A stretch of DNA of 33,264 nucleotides, from the NCBI GenBank assembly GCA_947476275.1, contig CANJPQ010000040.1, positions 1-33,264 on the forward strand, written 5' to 3'. Within the stretch, counting starts at the first letter, position 1; each line of letters begins with the position of its first letter. The notes beneath the pieces are model-generated. The model had not been told where the DNA came from, searched no databases, and saw only the letters and a list, made by a program, of their open reading frames with translations. Below are positions 1-7,373 of the stretch, piece after piece. The position numbers and the translations under genes are program-made. The stretch comes from Fidelibacterota bacterium. GTDB taxonomy: Bacteria; Pseudomonadota; Alphaproteobacteria; Rhodospirillales; Rhodospirillaceae.

Positions 1-164
1 ATGCAGATCGCCGTGAAGTGTTTGGCCAGACGCAGCGCCATCGGCACGGAGAACGCGCCCGACTGCGGCGACGGGTGCAGCAGAATCACCGGCGGCCCGC
101 TGCCGACCCGGCGATAGTGGACCTGGCGTCCACCGATATCGACGAAGTGCCGGGTGATGGTCAT
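1..164 (-). CDS. Alpha/beta hydrolase, N-terminal fragment cut by the window edge
   Basis: About 54 residues are visible. They begin MTITRHFVDIGGRQVHYRR and continue through VILLHPSPQSG, which is the first strands and the oxyanion-loop region (HPSPQS) of an alpha/beta hydrolase. The catalytic Ser, Asp and His would lie outside the window, so substrate and reaction cannot be told. The start ATG (164-162) overlaps the stop TGA of the MFS gene (163-161) as ATGA, so the two genes are probably co-transcribed and translationally coupled. Hydrolase family is well supported; the specific function is unknown. Confidence 0.75.
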   Translation of the reverse strand, partial: MTITRHFVDIGGRQVHYRRVGSGPPVILLHPSPQSGAFSVPMALRLAKHFTAIC

Positions 165-1333
165 GCGGTCTTCTGCCTCGGTAAGCTCAACATGAAAGCA
201 AGTGCAGGCACCACCAGGGCCACGCCTACTAGGAACGGCGCGCTGGTGCCAAGCCGCGCGTACACCAGGCCGGAGAAGGCGGGGCCAATGACGCGGCTCA
301 GGGCTGTCACTCCCTGATAGACGCCGAGCACCGCACCGCGCTCATGCGGCTGCGCTTCCTTCGATACCAGGCTCGAGATGCTCGGATTGAACAGGCCCGA
401 ACCTCCCGCCAGCACGCCGCAGGCCAGCAGCACCTCCGGCAAGCTCGTTGCTTGCGACAGCACGATATAGCCGACCGCCAAAAGCACCAGCGAGACGATC
501 AACAATTTACGCTCGCCGAATTTCTTCGTGAGCTTGCCGATGCTGCCGCCCTGGATGATCACCGCCAGCACGCCGATGAAGGCGAGCAGAAAGCCGATGT
601 CCTGCGGGCCGTATGAGAACTTCTCGTTCGCCCAGAGGGAGAAGATGGTTTCGAATTGCGCCCAGGCTGTTACCGACAGGAATCCCGCGACGGTCAACAG
701 CATCAGCGTCCGGCGGCTGAAGGTCGTACGCAGGCGGTCGATCACGGAGCCGGCCGCCTTTGGCCCGGCCTTGGCGCGCACCTCCGGCGTCAGGCTCTCT
801 TTCAGGAACAGGATCGCGCCGATGGTCGCCGCTGCCGTCACCGCGGCGGCGGCCATGGCAGGTGCGAAGAAATTCGCCGTGGCGACATCGCTGCCGCCCA
901 GCACGCCGCCGATCGCCGGTCCAAATATGAAGCCGAGTCCGAAGGCGGCGCCGATCATGCCCATGCCCTTGGCCCGGGTCTCGGGCGTGGTGATGTCACT
1001 GATATAAGCCTGCGCCGCACCGATATTGCCGCCCATGATGCCGCCGAAGGCGCGCGCCAGAATCAATGCCGTCAGTGTGTCGGCGTAGGCGAGGAATACA
1101 TACGAGACCGCAAGCCCGCCGCTGGTGACAATCAGGATCGGCCTACGGCCGTACTTGTCGCTCAAGCGACCCCAGATCGGCCCGGCGACGAATTGCGCGA
1201 GGGAGTACAGGCCGAGCACATTGGTGATCAGTTCCGGCCCGGCGCCGACCCGCTGCACATAGAACGGCAGCAATGGGATCAGCAGGCCAAAGCCCACTAG
1301 ATCAACGAACACGATCAGAAACAGAACCGCCAT
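161..1333 (-). CDS. MFS exporter, TetA-like DHA1 family
   Basis: This is a 12-helix major facilitator, 390 residues from the ATG at 1333. Helix 1 carries the DLVGFGLLIPLLPF signature typical of TetA-like proton antiporters, and the helix 2-3 loop carries motif A (GRLSDKYGRRP, about residues 55-65). These features place it with DHA1 drug/metabolite exporters of the inner membrane; the substrate cannot be read from sequence. An alternative GTG start at 1381 would add 16 polar residues (APRRFVGRSGITGG region). I prefer the ATG because hydrophobic helix 1 follows it directly, but neither start has a strong Shine-Dalgarno. The gene is followed by a coupled hydrolase and is divergent from pip. Confidence 0.85.
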   Translation of the reverse strand: MAVLFLIVFVDLVGFGLLIPLLPFYVQRVGAGPELITNVLGLYSLAQFVAGPIWGRLSDKYGRRPILIVTSGGLAVSYVFLAYADTLTALILARAFGGIMGGNIGAAQAYISDITTPETRAKGMGMIGAAFGLGFIFGPAIGGVLGGSDVATANFFAPAMAAAAVTAAATIGAILFLKESLTPEVRAKAGPKAAGSVIDRLRTTFSRRTLMLLTVAGFLSVTAWAQFETIFSLWANEKFSYGPQDIGFLLAFIGVLAVIIQGGSIGKLTKKFGERKLLIVSLVLLAVGYIVLSQATSLPEVLLACGVLAGGSGLFNPSISSLVSKEAQPHERGAVLGVYQGVTALSRVIGPAFSGLVYARLGTSAPFLVGVALVVPALAFMLSLPRQKTA

Positions 1334-1608
1334 TGCACCGCCCGTTATCCCGCTGCGCCCGACAAAACGCCGCGGTGCCACGGCTGCAACGTCCCTCGCG
1401 CGCCGCGCGCCATCAAGGGATTTTGCGGCCGTCGCGGCAGATTATGGCCCCCATGACCGGGTGCCGGCCGACGGCGGCACGGACCGCCGCAGCGACAGCC
1501 TGCTGGATCGCATCGGTGCGGCTTGCGTCCAGGCCAAAATTCAGACGATATGAAGGGGCGTTTGTACGGCCTTTTAGTCCGCTTCCGGGAGAGACCCTCA
1601 TCGCCGCG

Positions 1609-2619
1609 TTGGAACATCCTGGGCTGTCGCCGAGTTCCCGGACCGGGGACGAGCAGCCGCTATTTCCGCCGCTGGAACCCTACGCCACAGGCATGCTGGA
1701 TGCTGGCGGCCCCCATCGCTTGTATTGGGAGCAAAGCGGCAATCCCAACGGCGTGCCCCTAATCTTCCTGCACGGCGGCCCGGGTGCGGGCACCGCGCCG
1801 GCCTATCGCCGCTTCTTCGATCCCACCCACTACCGCATCATCCTGTTCGATCAGCGCGGGGCCGGTCGCTCCACCCCAGAGGCGGATCTGACCGACAACA
1901 GCACCGCCCACCTGATTGCCGATATCGAGAAGCTGCGCGCGCATCTCGGCGTGTCGCGCTGGATCGTGTTCGGTGGAAGTTGGGGCTCCACACTCGCGCT
2001 CGCCTACGGTCAGGCTCACCCGGACGCCTGCGTCGGCTTCATCCTGCGCGGCGTGTTCTTATTCACCGCGCCGGAAGTGTCCTGGTTCCTGGGCAGCCAT
2101 CCGGACGGCGGCATGGCGCGGTTCTTCCCGGAAGCCCATCGCGCCTTTGCGCATTTTATCCCGGCGGCGGAACGCGAAGATTTGCTCGGCGCTTACTATC
2201 GGCGGTTGGTCGATCCGGATCCGGCGATTCACAGGTCGGCCGCGGCGGTCTGGTGCGCCTATGAGAATGCGTGTTCGCGCCTGATCCCGGCCGGCCTAAA
2301 GCCGACCCGCGGCGAGCGCGATACCTATTACAACGGCGCCCTGGCCATGGCGCGCATCGAAGCGCACTTCATGGTGCATCAGGGCTTCATGCGGCCGAAT
2401 CAACTTTTGGACGGTATTGCGGTCCTCACCGATCATCCGGCGGTCATCATCCAAGGCCGATACGACATGGTCTGCCCGATCGCCGCGGCGGACGCGCTCG
2501 CGCGTGCGTGGCCCGGCGCCCAGTACCGCATCGTTCCGGATGCCGGACATTCGTCGATGGAACCGGGCATCCGCGCGGCCCTGGTCCGCGCCACCGAAGA
2601 CTTCAAGAATTATCGCTAG
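1609..2619 (+). CDS. pip: Proline iminopeptidase
   Basis: A cytoplasmic serine peptidase (family S33) that releases N-terminal proline from peptides. From the TTG at 1609 it has 336 residues, close to the usual 315-320. The family-typical opening LFPPLEPYATGMLDAGGPHRLYWEQSGNP is all present in order (residues about 18-46, quoted in part: EPYATGML, YWEQSGNP). Other landmarks are the HGGPG oxyanion motif (about 55-59), nucleophile elbow GGSWGS (Ser about 124), the acidic residue in QGRYDMVCP (Asp about 286) and the histidine in DAGHSS (about 314). The start is uncertain: an in-frame ATG at 1444 exists but adds 55 low-complexity Ala/Arg-rich residues, while a GGAGAG at 1588-1593 lies somewhat far from the TTG. 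The gene is monocistronic with a terminator about 130 bases downstream. Confidence 0.9.
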   Translation: MEHPGLSPSSRTGDEQPLFPPLEPYATGMLDAGGPHRLYWEQSGNPNGVPLIFLHGGPGAGTAPAYRRFFDPTHYRIILFDQRGAGRSTPEADLTDNSTAHLIADIEKLRAHLGVSRWIVFGGSWGSTLALAYGQAHPDACVGFILRGVFLFTAPEVSWFLGSHPDGGMARFFPEAHRAFAHFIPAAEREDLLGAYYRRLVDPDPAIHRSAAAVWCAYENACSRLIPAGLKPTRGERDTYYNGALAMARIEAHFMVHQGFMRPNQLLDGIAVLTDHPAVIIQGRYDMVCPIAAADALARAWPGAQYRIVPDAGHSSMEPGIRAALVRATEDFKNYR

Positions 2620-2691
2620 TCGCCACACCCCCTGTCAGTTCTTGCAGGTTCGCCAGATCCGGTGTCGTGGCATTTAGAAGGGGTGTCGCGT

Positions 2692-2705
2692 TCCGGCGTG
2701 CCGGA
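2692..2705. repeat. Perfect hairpin palindrome, possibly REP-like
   Basis: TCCGGC-GT-GCCGGA forms a 6-bp stem with a 2-base loop. It is nested inside an outer GTGTC (2683-2687 region) and GACAC (2707-2711 region) pair. It lies between two convergent genes, where REP-type elements often sit. No second copy was seen in this window, so the repeat assignment is only a possibility. Confidence 0.3.
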
Positions 2706-2746
2706 TGACACGACTGCTGACGAGTTCCAATACCCACAACCTCAAA

Positions 2747-2777
2747 CCCCGTCCGGTTTTCCGGGCGGGGATTTTTT
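2747..2777 (+). terminator. Rho-independent terminator of pip
   Basis: CCCCGTCCGG and CCGGGCGGGG form a 10-bp stem with one G-U pair around a TTTT loop, followed one base later by a run of six T (2772-2777). The orientation fits termination of rightward transcription from pip. On the opposite strand the sequence after the stem has only three T, so it is at best weak for the methyltransferase gene. Confidence 0.85.
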
Positions 2778-2886
2778 GAGTTCCCGGAACTGCGCAGATC
2801 GGAATCTCCACCGCGTATTTCCCGCGTATTTACGCGAGCGGCCGTTCACCGCGCGACGGGTCGGGGCTGGAAAATATTGCGCCTAT

Positions 2887-2907
2887 TTTGCGCCTCAACA
2901 GCGCAAA
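2887..2907 (-). terminator. Hairpin after the methyltransferase gene, possible weak terminator
   Basis: On the minus strand TTTGCGC-TGTTGAG-GCGCAAA is a perfect 7-bp stem starting 20 bases after the TAA stop. No continuous T tract follows, only an AT-rich patch (AATATTTT) about 8 bases on. It may be a processing or pausing site instead of a true terminator. Confidence 0.35.
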
Positions 2908-2926
2908 CGGCGTCGTCGCGGCCCGC

Positions 2927-4144
2927 TTAAGCGGCGCGGCGATTGGCCGAGGTTTGCGCCTTGCGACCACCATGGCAGAACCACGCCGCGCCGCCCTCGG
3001 GCGGGCGCATGTATTCGGCGAAGGCCGTGTCGTCCGGCACACCCATGTCGTGCAGGATGCCCTTCACGTTGGCGTCGGCCCAGCCCATCCAGAACGGTTC
3101 GCCGTTGTAACGCACCTGCCAGTCGTTCAGCACTTGATCGAACAGCTTTGAGTGGCCCGGCTGGGTCGGCACATCCAGGTGGAACATCACGCCGCCCGGC
3201 GTCAGCACACGCCAGGATTCCGACAGCATCGCCGGCAAGCCGCGCGTCGTGGTCTCGTGGCCGACGATGTGAGAGACGACCAGGTCGAAGCTCTCGTCCG
3301 GGAAGGACATGTTGGTGATGTCCATCTGCTTGAACTGCACGCCTACGCCTTCGTGTTCCGCCGTGGCGAAGGCAAAGCGCAGCAGCGGGGCGGCGCAATC
3401 CACCGCGACGACTTCGGCATCCGGATACACGCGCTTGTAGGAGATGGTGTTGCGGCCCGTGCCGCAGCCGATCTCAAGTATACGCTTCGGTTTGAAATCC
3501 GGGAAACGCGCCGCCACCATGTCGCGCACAAAGTCGCCGCCGCTGCGGCCGGCGACGGCGGTGCGTCCCTTGCCCTGGCTGTACATCAAGCCGCCGCCGT
3601 TATAGCGCGCGCCTGCCGTGATATCGCGATCGTGGGTTTCGAAGCAGAATCCGCCCGGTTGGCGATGGATCTCGGTCTTGGCGATGTTCGCCGGCAAAGC
3701 AAGTTTGGGATCGAGGTCGAGGCTGCCCTGCGTGTCGTTGCGATCCATGAAGGCGCTCGCGGTTGTCTGCAGGCGCGGCAACTCATGGACCAACGCGGTG
3801 TCGACGCAATCCCACATCATGTCCTGGCCGAGATAGGTCAGGCGCGCCCAAATCGGGTACAGCGGCTCCTTCTCGAGTTCGGTCTTGGCAAGCTTGCGGT
3901 CGTCGCGGTTCACGTCGCTCAACGCCCGGCCAAGTTGCTTCTCGAGGCGCGGCACGATTGCCGTCTCGTAGCGGCTGCGCAGTTCGTTCGCCACGCCGAA
4001 ATTGGTCTTCTTCTTGAGCGTGATGATGAATGCCGCACGCGCTCGGTCGTCGTGGTCGAGGTTGATCGCCATGCCGGCGGACCCGGCAGAAGTCGCGGCA
4101 GCGGCGGGGACAGTTTTGCCGAGGGCGGTCATGGGCGCATCCAT
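2927..4144 (-). CDS. Class I SAM-dependent methyltransferase
   Basis: 405 residues from the ATG at 4144 (an adjacent TTG at 4147 would add one residue). The C-terminal half is a Rossmann-fold methyltransferase: motif I ILEIGCGTGRNT at about 220-231 binds SAM, then an acidic end of strand 2 (VVAVDCA), motif II/III-like QMDITNMSFPDESFDLVVSH, and SWRVLTPGGVMFHLD. This last block resembles the UbiE/COQ5-type Methyltransf_11 fold. The N-terminal 200 residues have no domain I recognise; they are rich in charged and Trp residues (YLGQDMMWDCVD) and may form a helical substrate or cap domain. The substrate is unknown. It stands alone, divergent from the DUF1007 gene, with a short shared upstream region. 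Confidence 0.85.
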   Translation of the reverse strand: MDAPMTALGKTVPAAAATSAGSAGMAINLDHDDRARAAFIITLKKKTNFGVANELRSRYETAIVPRLEKQLGRALSDVNRDDRKLAKTELEKEPLYPIWARLTYLGQDMMWDCVDTALVHELPRLQTTASAFMDRNDTQGSLDLDPKLALPANIAKTEIHRQPGGFCFETHDRDITAGARYNGGGLMYSQGKGRTAVAGRSGGDFVRDMVAARFPDFKPKRILEIGCGTGRNTISYKRVYPDAEVVAVDCAAPLLRFAFATAEHEGVGVQFKQMDITNMSFPDESFDLVVSHIVGHETTTRGLPAMLSESWRVLTPGGVMFHLDVPTQPGHSKLFDQVLNDWQVRYNGEPFWMGWADANVKGILHDMGVPDDTAFAEYMRPPEGGAAWFCHGGRKAQTSANRRAA

Positions 4145-4254
4145 CAAGGTGATTCGTTCTTCGGATATGATAACTTATTCGGGCCGAAATTCGCCAAATC
4201 TTCTGCTAAGCCCACACCTTGAATCTCTCAATCTTGAAATCAGGGTATCGTTAT
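4145..4254. promoter_or_regulatory. Short divergent promoter region with TATGAT box
   Basis: The 110 bases between the divergent methyltransferase and DUF1007 starts contain an AT-rich patch GGATATGATAACTTATTC. TATGAT (4166-4171) fits a rightward -10 element, but no good -35 lies 16-18 bases upstream. The patch could also hold an operator for a metal regulator of the DUF1007 gene, but I see no clean palindrome. Confidence 0.25.
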
Positions 4255-4872
4255 ATGCGGTTATCTCATGGAGTCTGGGCCCGCGGCTTCTGGACCCTGG
4301 CCATCGCGGCGGTTGTAGCCTTTCCGGCCAAACTCCACGCGCATCCGCATGTGTGGGTGTCGGGCACGGCGGCGTTTCATCTCGAAAACGCCGCGTTGGC
4401 CCGCGTCACCCTACGCTGGCAGTTCGACGCCTTTTTCAGCCAGGTGCTGATGGGCGATTTCGACAAGAACAAGGATGGCAAGTTCGACCCGGAAGAGACC
4501 GCGGCCATGAAGGCGCAGGTGTTCACCAGCCTCAAGGAATACGGCTACTTCGTGCATATGAAGGCAGCCAGCGGACCGGTCGATGTGAGCAGTATCGAGG
4601 CCTTCTCTGCCGTCGTGGACAAGGACGGGCAACTGGTCTTCACCTTCGATGTCGTCCCCAGCACCAAGCCGGACTTGCGCGGCAACAAGCTTGTCTTCGC
4701 GCTGTTCGATCCCACGATCTATGTGGATCTGGCACTTGAGGGCGATGTGCCCGTGACCCTCGACGGGACCGGCGCGCAAGACTGCAGCTGGAAAATGCGC
4801 GATCTCGACCAGATCACGAGCTCAAACGGCTTTGTCAGCCCGCAAGAGCTCGAGATTACCTGTAAGAACTAG
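4255..4872 (+). CDS. DUF1007 family periplasmic protein (ZevA-like)
   Basis: 205 residues from the ATG at 4255, preceded by AGGG about nine bases upstream. A TTG at 4219 would add 12 residues ahead of the signal peptide. The N-terminus is a signal peptide ending about AKLHA, so the mature protein starts with the family hallmark HPHVWV. It continues with a Trp/Phe-rich segment (WQFDAFFSQ) and an EF-hand-like loop DFDKNKDGKFDPEE, where Ca or another divalent metal could bind. DUF1007 proteins work with NicO-type permeases; in Haemophilus influenzae the ZevA/ZevB pair supports zinc acquisition. Here the permease gene lies next door but in convergent orientation, with the two stop codons overlapping in CTAG (4869-4872). 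The role as metal-handling partner is inferred from family and neighbour. Confidence 0.85.
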   Translation: MRLSHGVWARGFWTLAIAAVVAFPAKLHAHPHVWVSGTAAFHLENAALARVTLRWQFDAFFSQVLMGDFDKNKDGKFDPEETAAMKAQVFTSLKEYGYFVHMKAASGPVDVSSIEAFSAVVDKDGQLVFTFDVVPSTKPDLRGNKLVFALFDPTIYVDLALEGDVPVTLDGTGAQDCSWKMRDLDQITSSNGFVSPQELEITCKN

Positions 4873-5930
4873 ATCACGCCGGTCTGCGAGAGCGTGCCCC
4901 CGAACAGCAATCCCCCCATCACCACCACCGCGAGCGAGCCACCGACCGCCATGGTCCGCCGCAAAGCCTGACGCGCCGGCGAGAGCTCCGCTTCGGCGCC
5001 GGTGACCGCCCGACGCAACACGATCGCACCGATGCCGAGGACGGAGATCGTGATCGCCACGCCGACCGCAATCGACAGCGCCGCGGCGATACCGAGCAGA
5101 AACACGCCATTTGCAAGGGCAAACAGCAACACCAGGATCGAGCCGCTGCACGGCCGCACTCCCGACACCACGCCCACCGCGATCACTTCGCCGTCGCGTC
5201 CGAAGACCTTGCGCGCCGTGCGCGGGAGCCATGGTTCCTGGTGATGGTGATGATGGCCGCCATGGTCGTGGTGATCGTGATGACGATGGTGATCGTGATC
5301 GTGCTGATGGTCATGGGCATCCAACGTGCTCGCTGTCGGGCCGTGATCATGACCGCAGCTGTCCTGCCCCTTCAGCGCCGTGTAGGTCATGTACAGGCCC
5401 ATCGCGCAGATGATCGCGTAGCTGATCAGTTCCAGCGTCGTGGCGCGCGCCAGGATCTCCATTTGGCTGCCGCGCAGCAGGATCGCCATGATCCACACCA
5501 TCAGGATCGCGACCACCGCTTGCGTCAGCGCGATCACACTTCCCATCAGGATGCCGGTGCGCAAGGGTGCGCGCCGCGCGGTGAAGTAGGACGCCACCAC
5601 CATCTTGCCGTGGCCCGGTCCCGCCGCGTGCAAGACGCCGTAGAGGAAACTCACGAACAACACGCTCGCCGCCGCGAGCATGCCGCCGTCGCGGCTCGAC
5701 TCCCGCAAGCGTCCGCTCAGGAATCGATTGAGGTCTCGCTGCCAGTCGGCGACCTGGCGGAAGACGGCGCGTACCGGCGCCGGCAGGGTCACCATCGGCT
5801 CCGCGCTTGGCTCCGCTACCACCGCTGCCGCGGGTGCGTCCTTAGGCTGTCCGACGCCGAACGGGTTCGGCTGCGCCAGCGCCGGCAGCGCAAACAACAT
5901 CACGGCAACCGCAAGCGCCCGCAGGATCAT
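4869..5930 (-). CDS. NicO-family metal permease (RcnA/ZevB-like)
   Basis: 353 residues from the ATG at 5930, beginning MILRALAVAVMLFALPALAQ, a signal peptide or first helix. The AAGGA at 5939-5943 is 8 bases from this ATG but only 2 from the ATG at 5936, which decides the start. Helix signatures HAAGPGHGK and GVRPCSGSILVLLFA match the metal-site motifs of NicO/RcnA transporters. Between them is a long loop packed with His and Asp (HDHQHDHDHHRHHDHHDHGG and following, encoded around 5235-5320), a probable Ni, Co or Zn sponge or sensor. Family members move Ni/Co outward or, with a DUF1007 partner, support zinc uptake. Direction and metal cannot be set from sequence. Confidence 0.88.
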   Translation of the reverse strand: MILRALAVAVMLFALPALAQPNPFGVGQPKDAPAAAVVAEPSAEPMVTLPAPVRAVFRQVADWQRDLNRFLSGRLRESSRDGGMLAAASVLFVSFLYGVLHAAGPGHGKMVVASYFTARRAPLRTGILMGSVIALTQAVVAILMVWIMAILLRGSQMEILARATTLELISYAIICAMGLYMTYTALKGQDSCGHDHGPTASTLDAHDHQHDHDHHRHHDHHDHGGHHHHHQEPWLPRTARKVFGRDGEVIAVGVVSGVRPCSGSILVLLFALANGVFLLGIAAALSIAVGVAITISVLGIGAIVLRRAVTGAEAELSPARQALRRTMAVGGSLAVVVMGGLLFGGTLSQTGVI

Positions 5931-5938
5931 CGTCATCG

Positions 5939-5943
5939 TCCTT
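5939..5943 (-). promoter_or_regulatory. Ribosome binding site deciding the NicO gene start
   Basis: AAGGA read on the minus strand lies 8 bases before the ATG at 5930 and 2 bases before the ATG at 5936. Normal spacing therefore favours the downstream ATG. Confidence 0.6.
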
Positions 5944-6110
5944 TCTCTAACCAGGGGGAGTGTAGTGCATCGCCGAATCACATTGCAGGGTGCATGCCGC
6001 CGCCCCAAGCTTACCAAAGCGCAAGATTAACAATAAATATCATATAGTTATGTGTCCTCCCGCAGAGTGGCGGTTGGACGGGAAATCGCCAAGTTGTCCA
6101 CTACTGCCGG

Positions 6111-6138
6111 TTCCCGTCGCGGAGGCGGCGTGTATAAG
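6111..6138 (+). promoter_or_regulatory. Candidate promoter of the RND efflux operon
   Basis: TATAAG (6133-6138) is a good -10 match and TTCCCG (6111-6116) a poor -35, spaced 16 bases. The 5' leader would contain a GCTTGC/GCAAGC hairpin (6155-6172, 6-base loop) before the adaptor start at 6227. An AT-rich block at 6025-6050 (AATAAATATCATATAG) is the other possible promoter site in this divergent region and might serve the NicO gene. Confidence 0.3.
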
Positions 6139-6226
6139 AAGCGCGACAGGTGAAGCTTGCCCAGGAGCAAGCCGACTCCGCGCGACCGCCTTGTCGGCGC
6201 TCAGGAAAAGAGATCGAACCGTTGTG

Positions 6227-7342
6227 ATGCAAGTGCCTCGTTTCGTTGTGATCGCCGTGGTCGTCGCCGTGCTTGCCATCGGCGGCTGGTTTGCGTTCGG
6301 CCGCGGCCAGGCGCCCAGCGGCGCGCCCCAGGCCGGAGGTCCGCCGGGCATGGCACGGCTCCAGCCGGTGAATGTCGCACGCGTCCGCGCAGAAAGTTTC
6401 AGCGATCGTTTGGAGGCCATCGGCACCACCTCCGCCAATGAATCCATCACCGTCACCGCCAAGGCGCAAGGCATCGTGCGGGCCTTGCGCTTCGAGGACG
6501 GTCAGACGGTCCGCCAGGGCGATGAGATCGCGCTGATCGACAACGGCGAACAGGATGCGAAGCTGAACGTCGAACTCGCCAATCTGGAAGAACAGCGTCG
6601 CGCGCTTGAGCGCACCTCCGACCTCGCCAAGTCGCAAAACGTTTCCAAGTCGAAGGTCGACGAGCAGACCGCGGCGCTGCGCAAAGCGGAGGCGAATGTC
6701 GCCGCGGCGCGTGCGCGTATCGCCGATTACCGCATCGCCGCGCCCTTCGGCGGCATTCTCGGCACGCGCAAGGTGTCGCTCGGCGCGCTTGTGTCGCCCG
6801 GCACCGTCATCACCACCCTCGACGACATTTCGGTGGTGAAGCTCGATTTCGCAGTTCCTGAAAGCTTCCTCGCAGCCCTGAAGCCGGGCTTGGACATCGA
6901 AGCCACCACCACCGCTTACCCCGGCGAGATCTTCAAAGGCCAGGTCCTGGCGGTCGACAGCCGCATCGATCCGGTGACGCGCTCCATCGGCATTCGCGCG
7001 CGGCTGCCCAATCCGGATCTGCGCCTCCGTCCGGGCATGCTGATGATCGTCGACCTGATCAAGAACCGCCGCGACTCCCTGATCGTACCGGAACAGGCTT
7101 TGATCCCGGAGCCCAGCGCCCAATTCGTGATCGTCGTGAACACCGAAAACGTCGCCAACCGCGTGAAGGTCACCATCGGTCGCCGCCGCCTCGGCTATGT
7201 CGAAGTGCTGGAAGGGCTGCGCGAAAACGATCTCGTGGTGACGGATGGCACGCTCGACGTGCGCCCCGGCGCCAAGGTCGATGTGCTCAACCGCGACAAG
7301 CTCGACAAGCCGGCGTCTAGCGCTGGGCAAGCGCCGAGTTGA
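6227..7342 (+). CDS. RND efflux periplasmic adaptor (HlyD/AcrA-type membrane fusion protein)
   Basis: 371 residues from the ATG at 6227. One N-terminal membrane anchor (FVVIAVVVAVLAIGGWFAFG) is followed by a Gly/Pro linker. Next come the biotinyl-lipoyl half-motifs (VTAKAQGIVRALRFEDGQTV near residues 66-87, and YRIAAPFGGILGTRKVSLG), flanking a short coiled-coil hairpin (LANLEEQRRALERTSDLAKSQ region). A beta-barrel and a membrane-proximal domain with RPGM and RRRLGYVEVLEGL complete the fold. It bridges the inner-membrane permease to an outer-membrane channel. The permease gene follows after 31 bases and is surely in the same operon. The short hairpin resembles MexE/VexA-type adaptors more than HlyD itself. 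Substrate unknown. Confidence 0.92.
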   Translation: MQVPRFVVIAVVVAVLAIGGWFAFGRGQAPSGAPQAGGPPGMARLQPVNVARVRAESFSDRLEAIGTTSANESITVTAKAQGIVRALRFEDGQTVRQGDEIALIDNGEQDAKLNVELANLEEQRRALERTSDLAKSQNVSKSKVDEQTAALRKAEANVAAARARIADYRIAAPFGGILGTRKVSLGALVSPGTVITTLDDISVVKLDFAVPESFLAALKPGLDIEATTTAYPGEIFKGQVLAVDSRIDPVTRSIGIRARLPNPDLRLRPGMLMIVDLIKNRRDSLIVPEQALIPEPSAQFVIVVNTENVANRVKVTIGRRRLGYVEVLEGLRENDLVVTDGTLDVRPGAKVDVLNRDKLDKPASSAGQAPS

Positions 7343-7373
7343 TGAACTGCGTGCAAGGGCAGGGGGCTGATCC

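Larger units (their letters stand above)
2620..2926. other. Intergenic region between convergent pip and methyltransferase genes
   Basis: No gene is supported here. It holds three hairpins: a 14-base palindrome TCCGGC-GT-GCCGGA at 2692-2705, enclosed by GTGTC and GACAC arms; the pip terminator at 2747-2777; and a 7-bp stem TTTGCGC/GCGCAAA with a 7-base loop at 2887-2907, just beyond the methyltransferase stop. The methyltransferase stop codon itself lies in a perfect 12-base palindrome (CCGCTTAAGCGG, 2923-2934). Confidence 0.6.

Noticed and set aside
1413-1601. 62-codon minus-strand frame between the MFS gene and pip
   Set aside because: No ribosome site, no recognisable family and it overlaps possible upstream starts of pip; coding potential is not convincing.
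5235-5330. Short-period repeat that looks like a microsatellite or CRISPR-like tract
   Set aside because: It is the run of His and Asp codons in the NicO permease loop; there are no spacers and the reading frame is kept.
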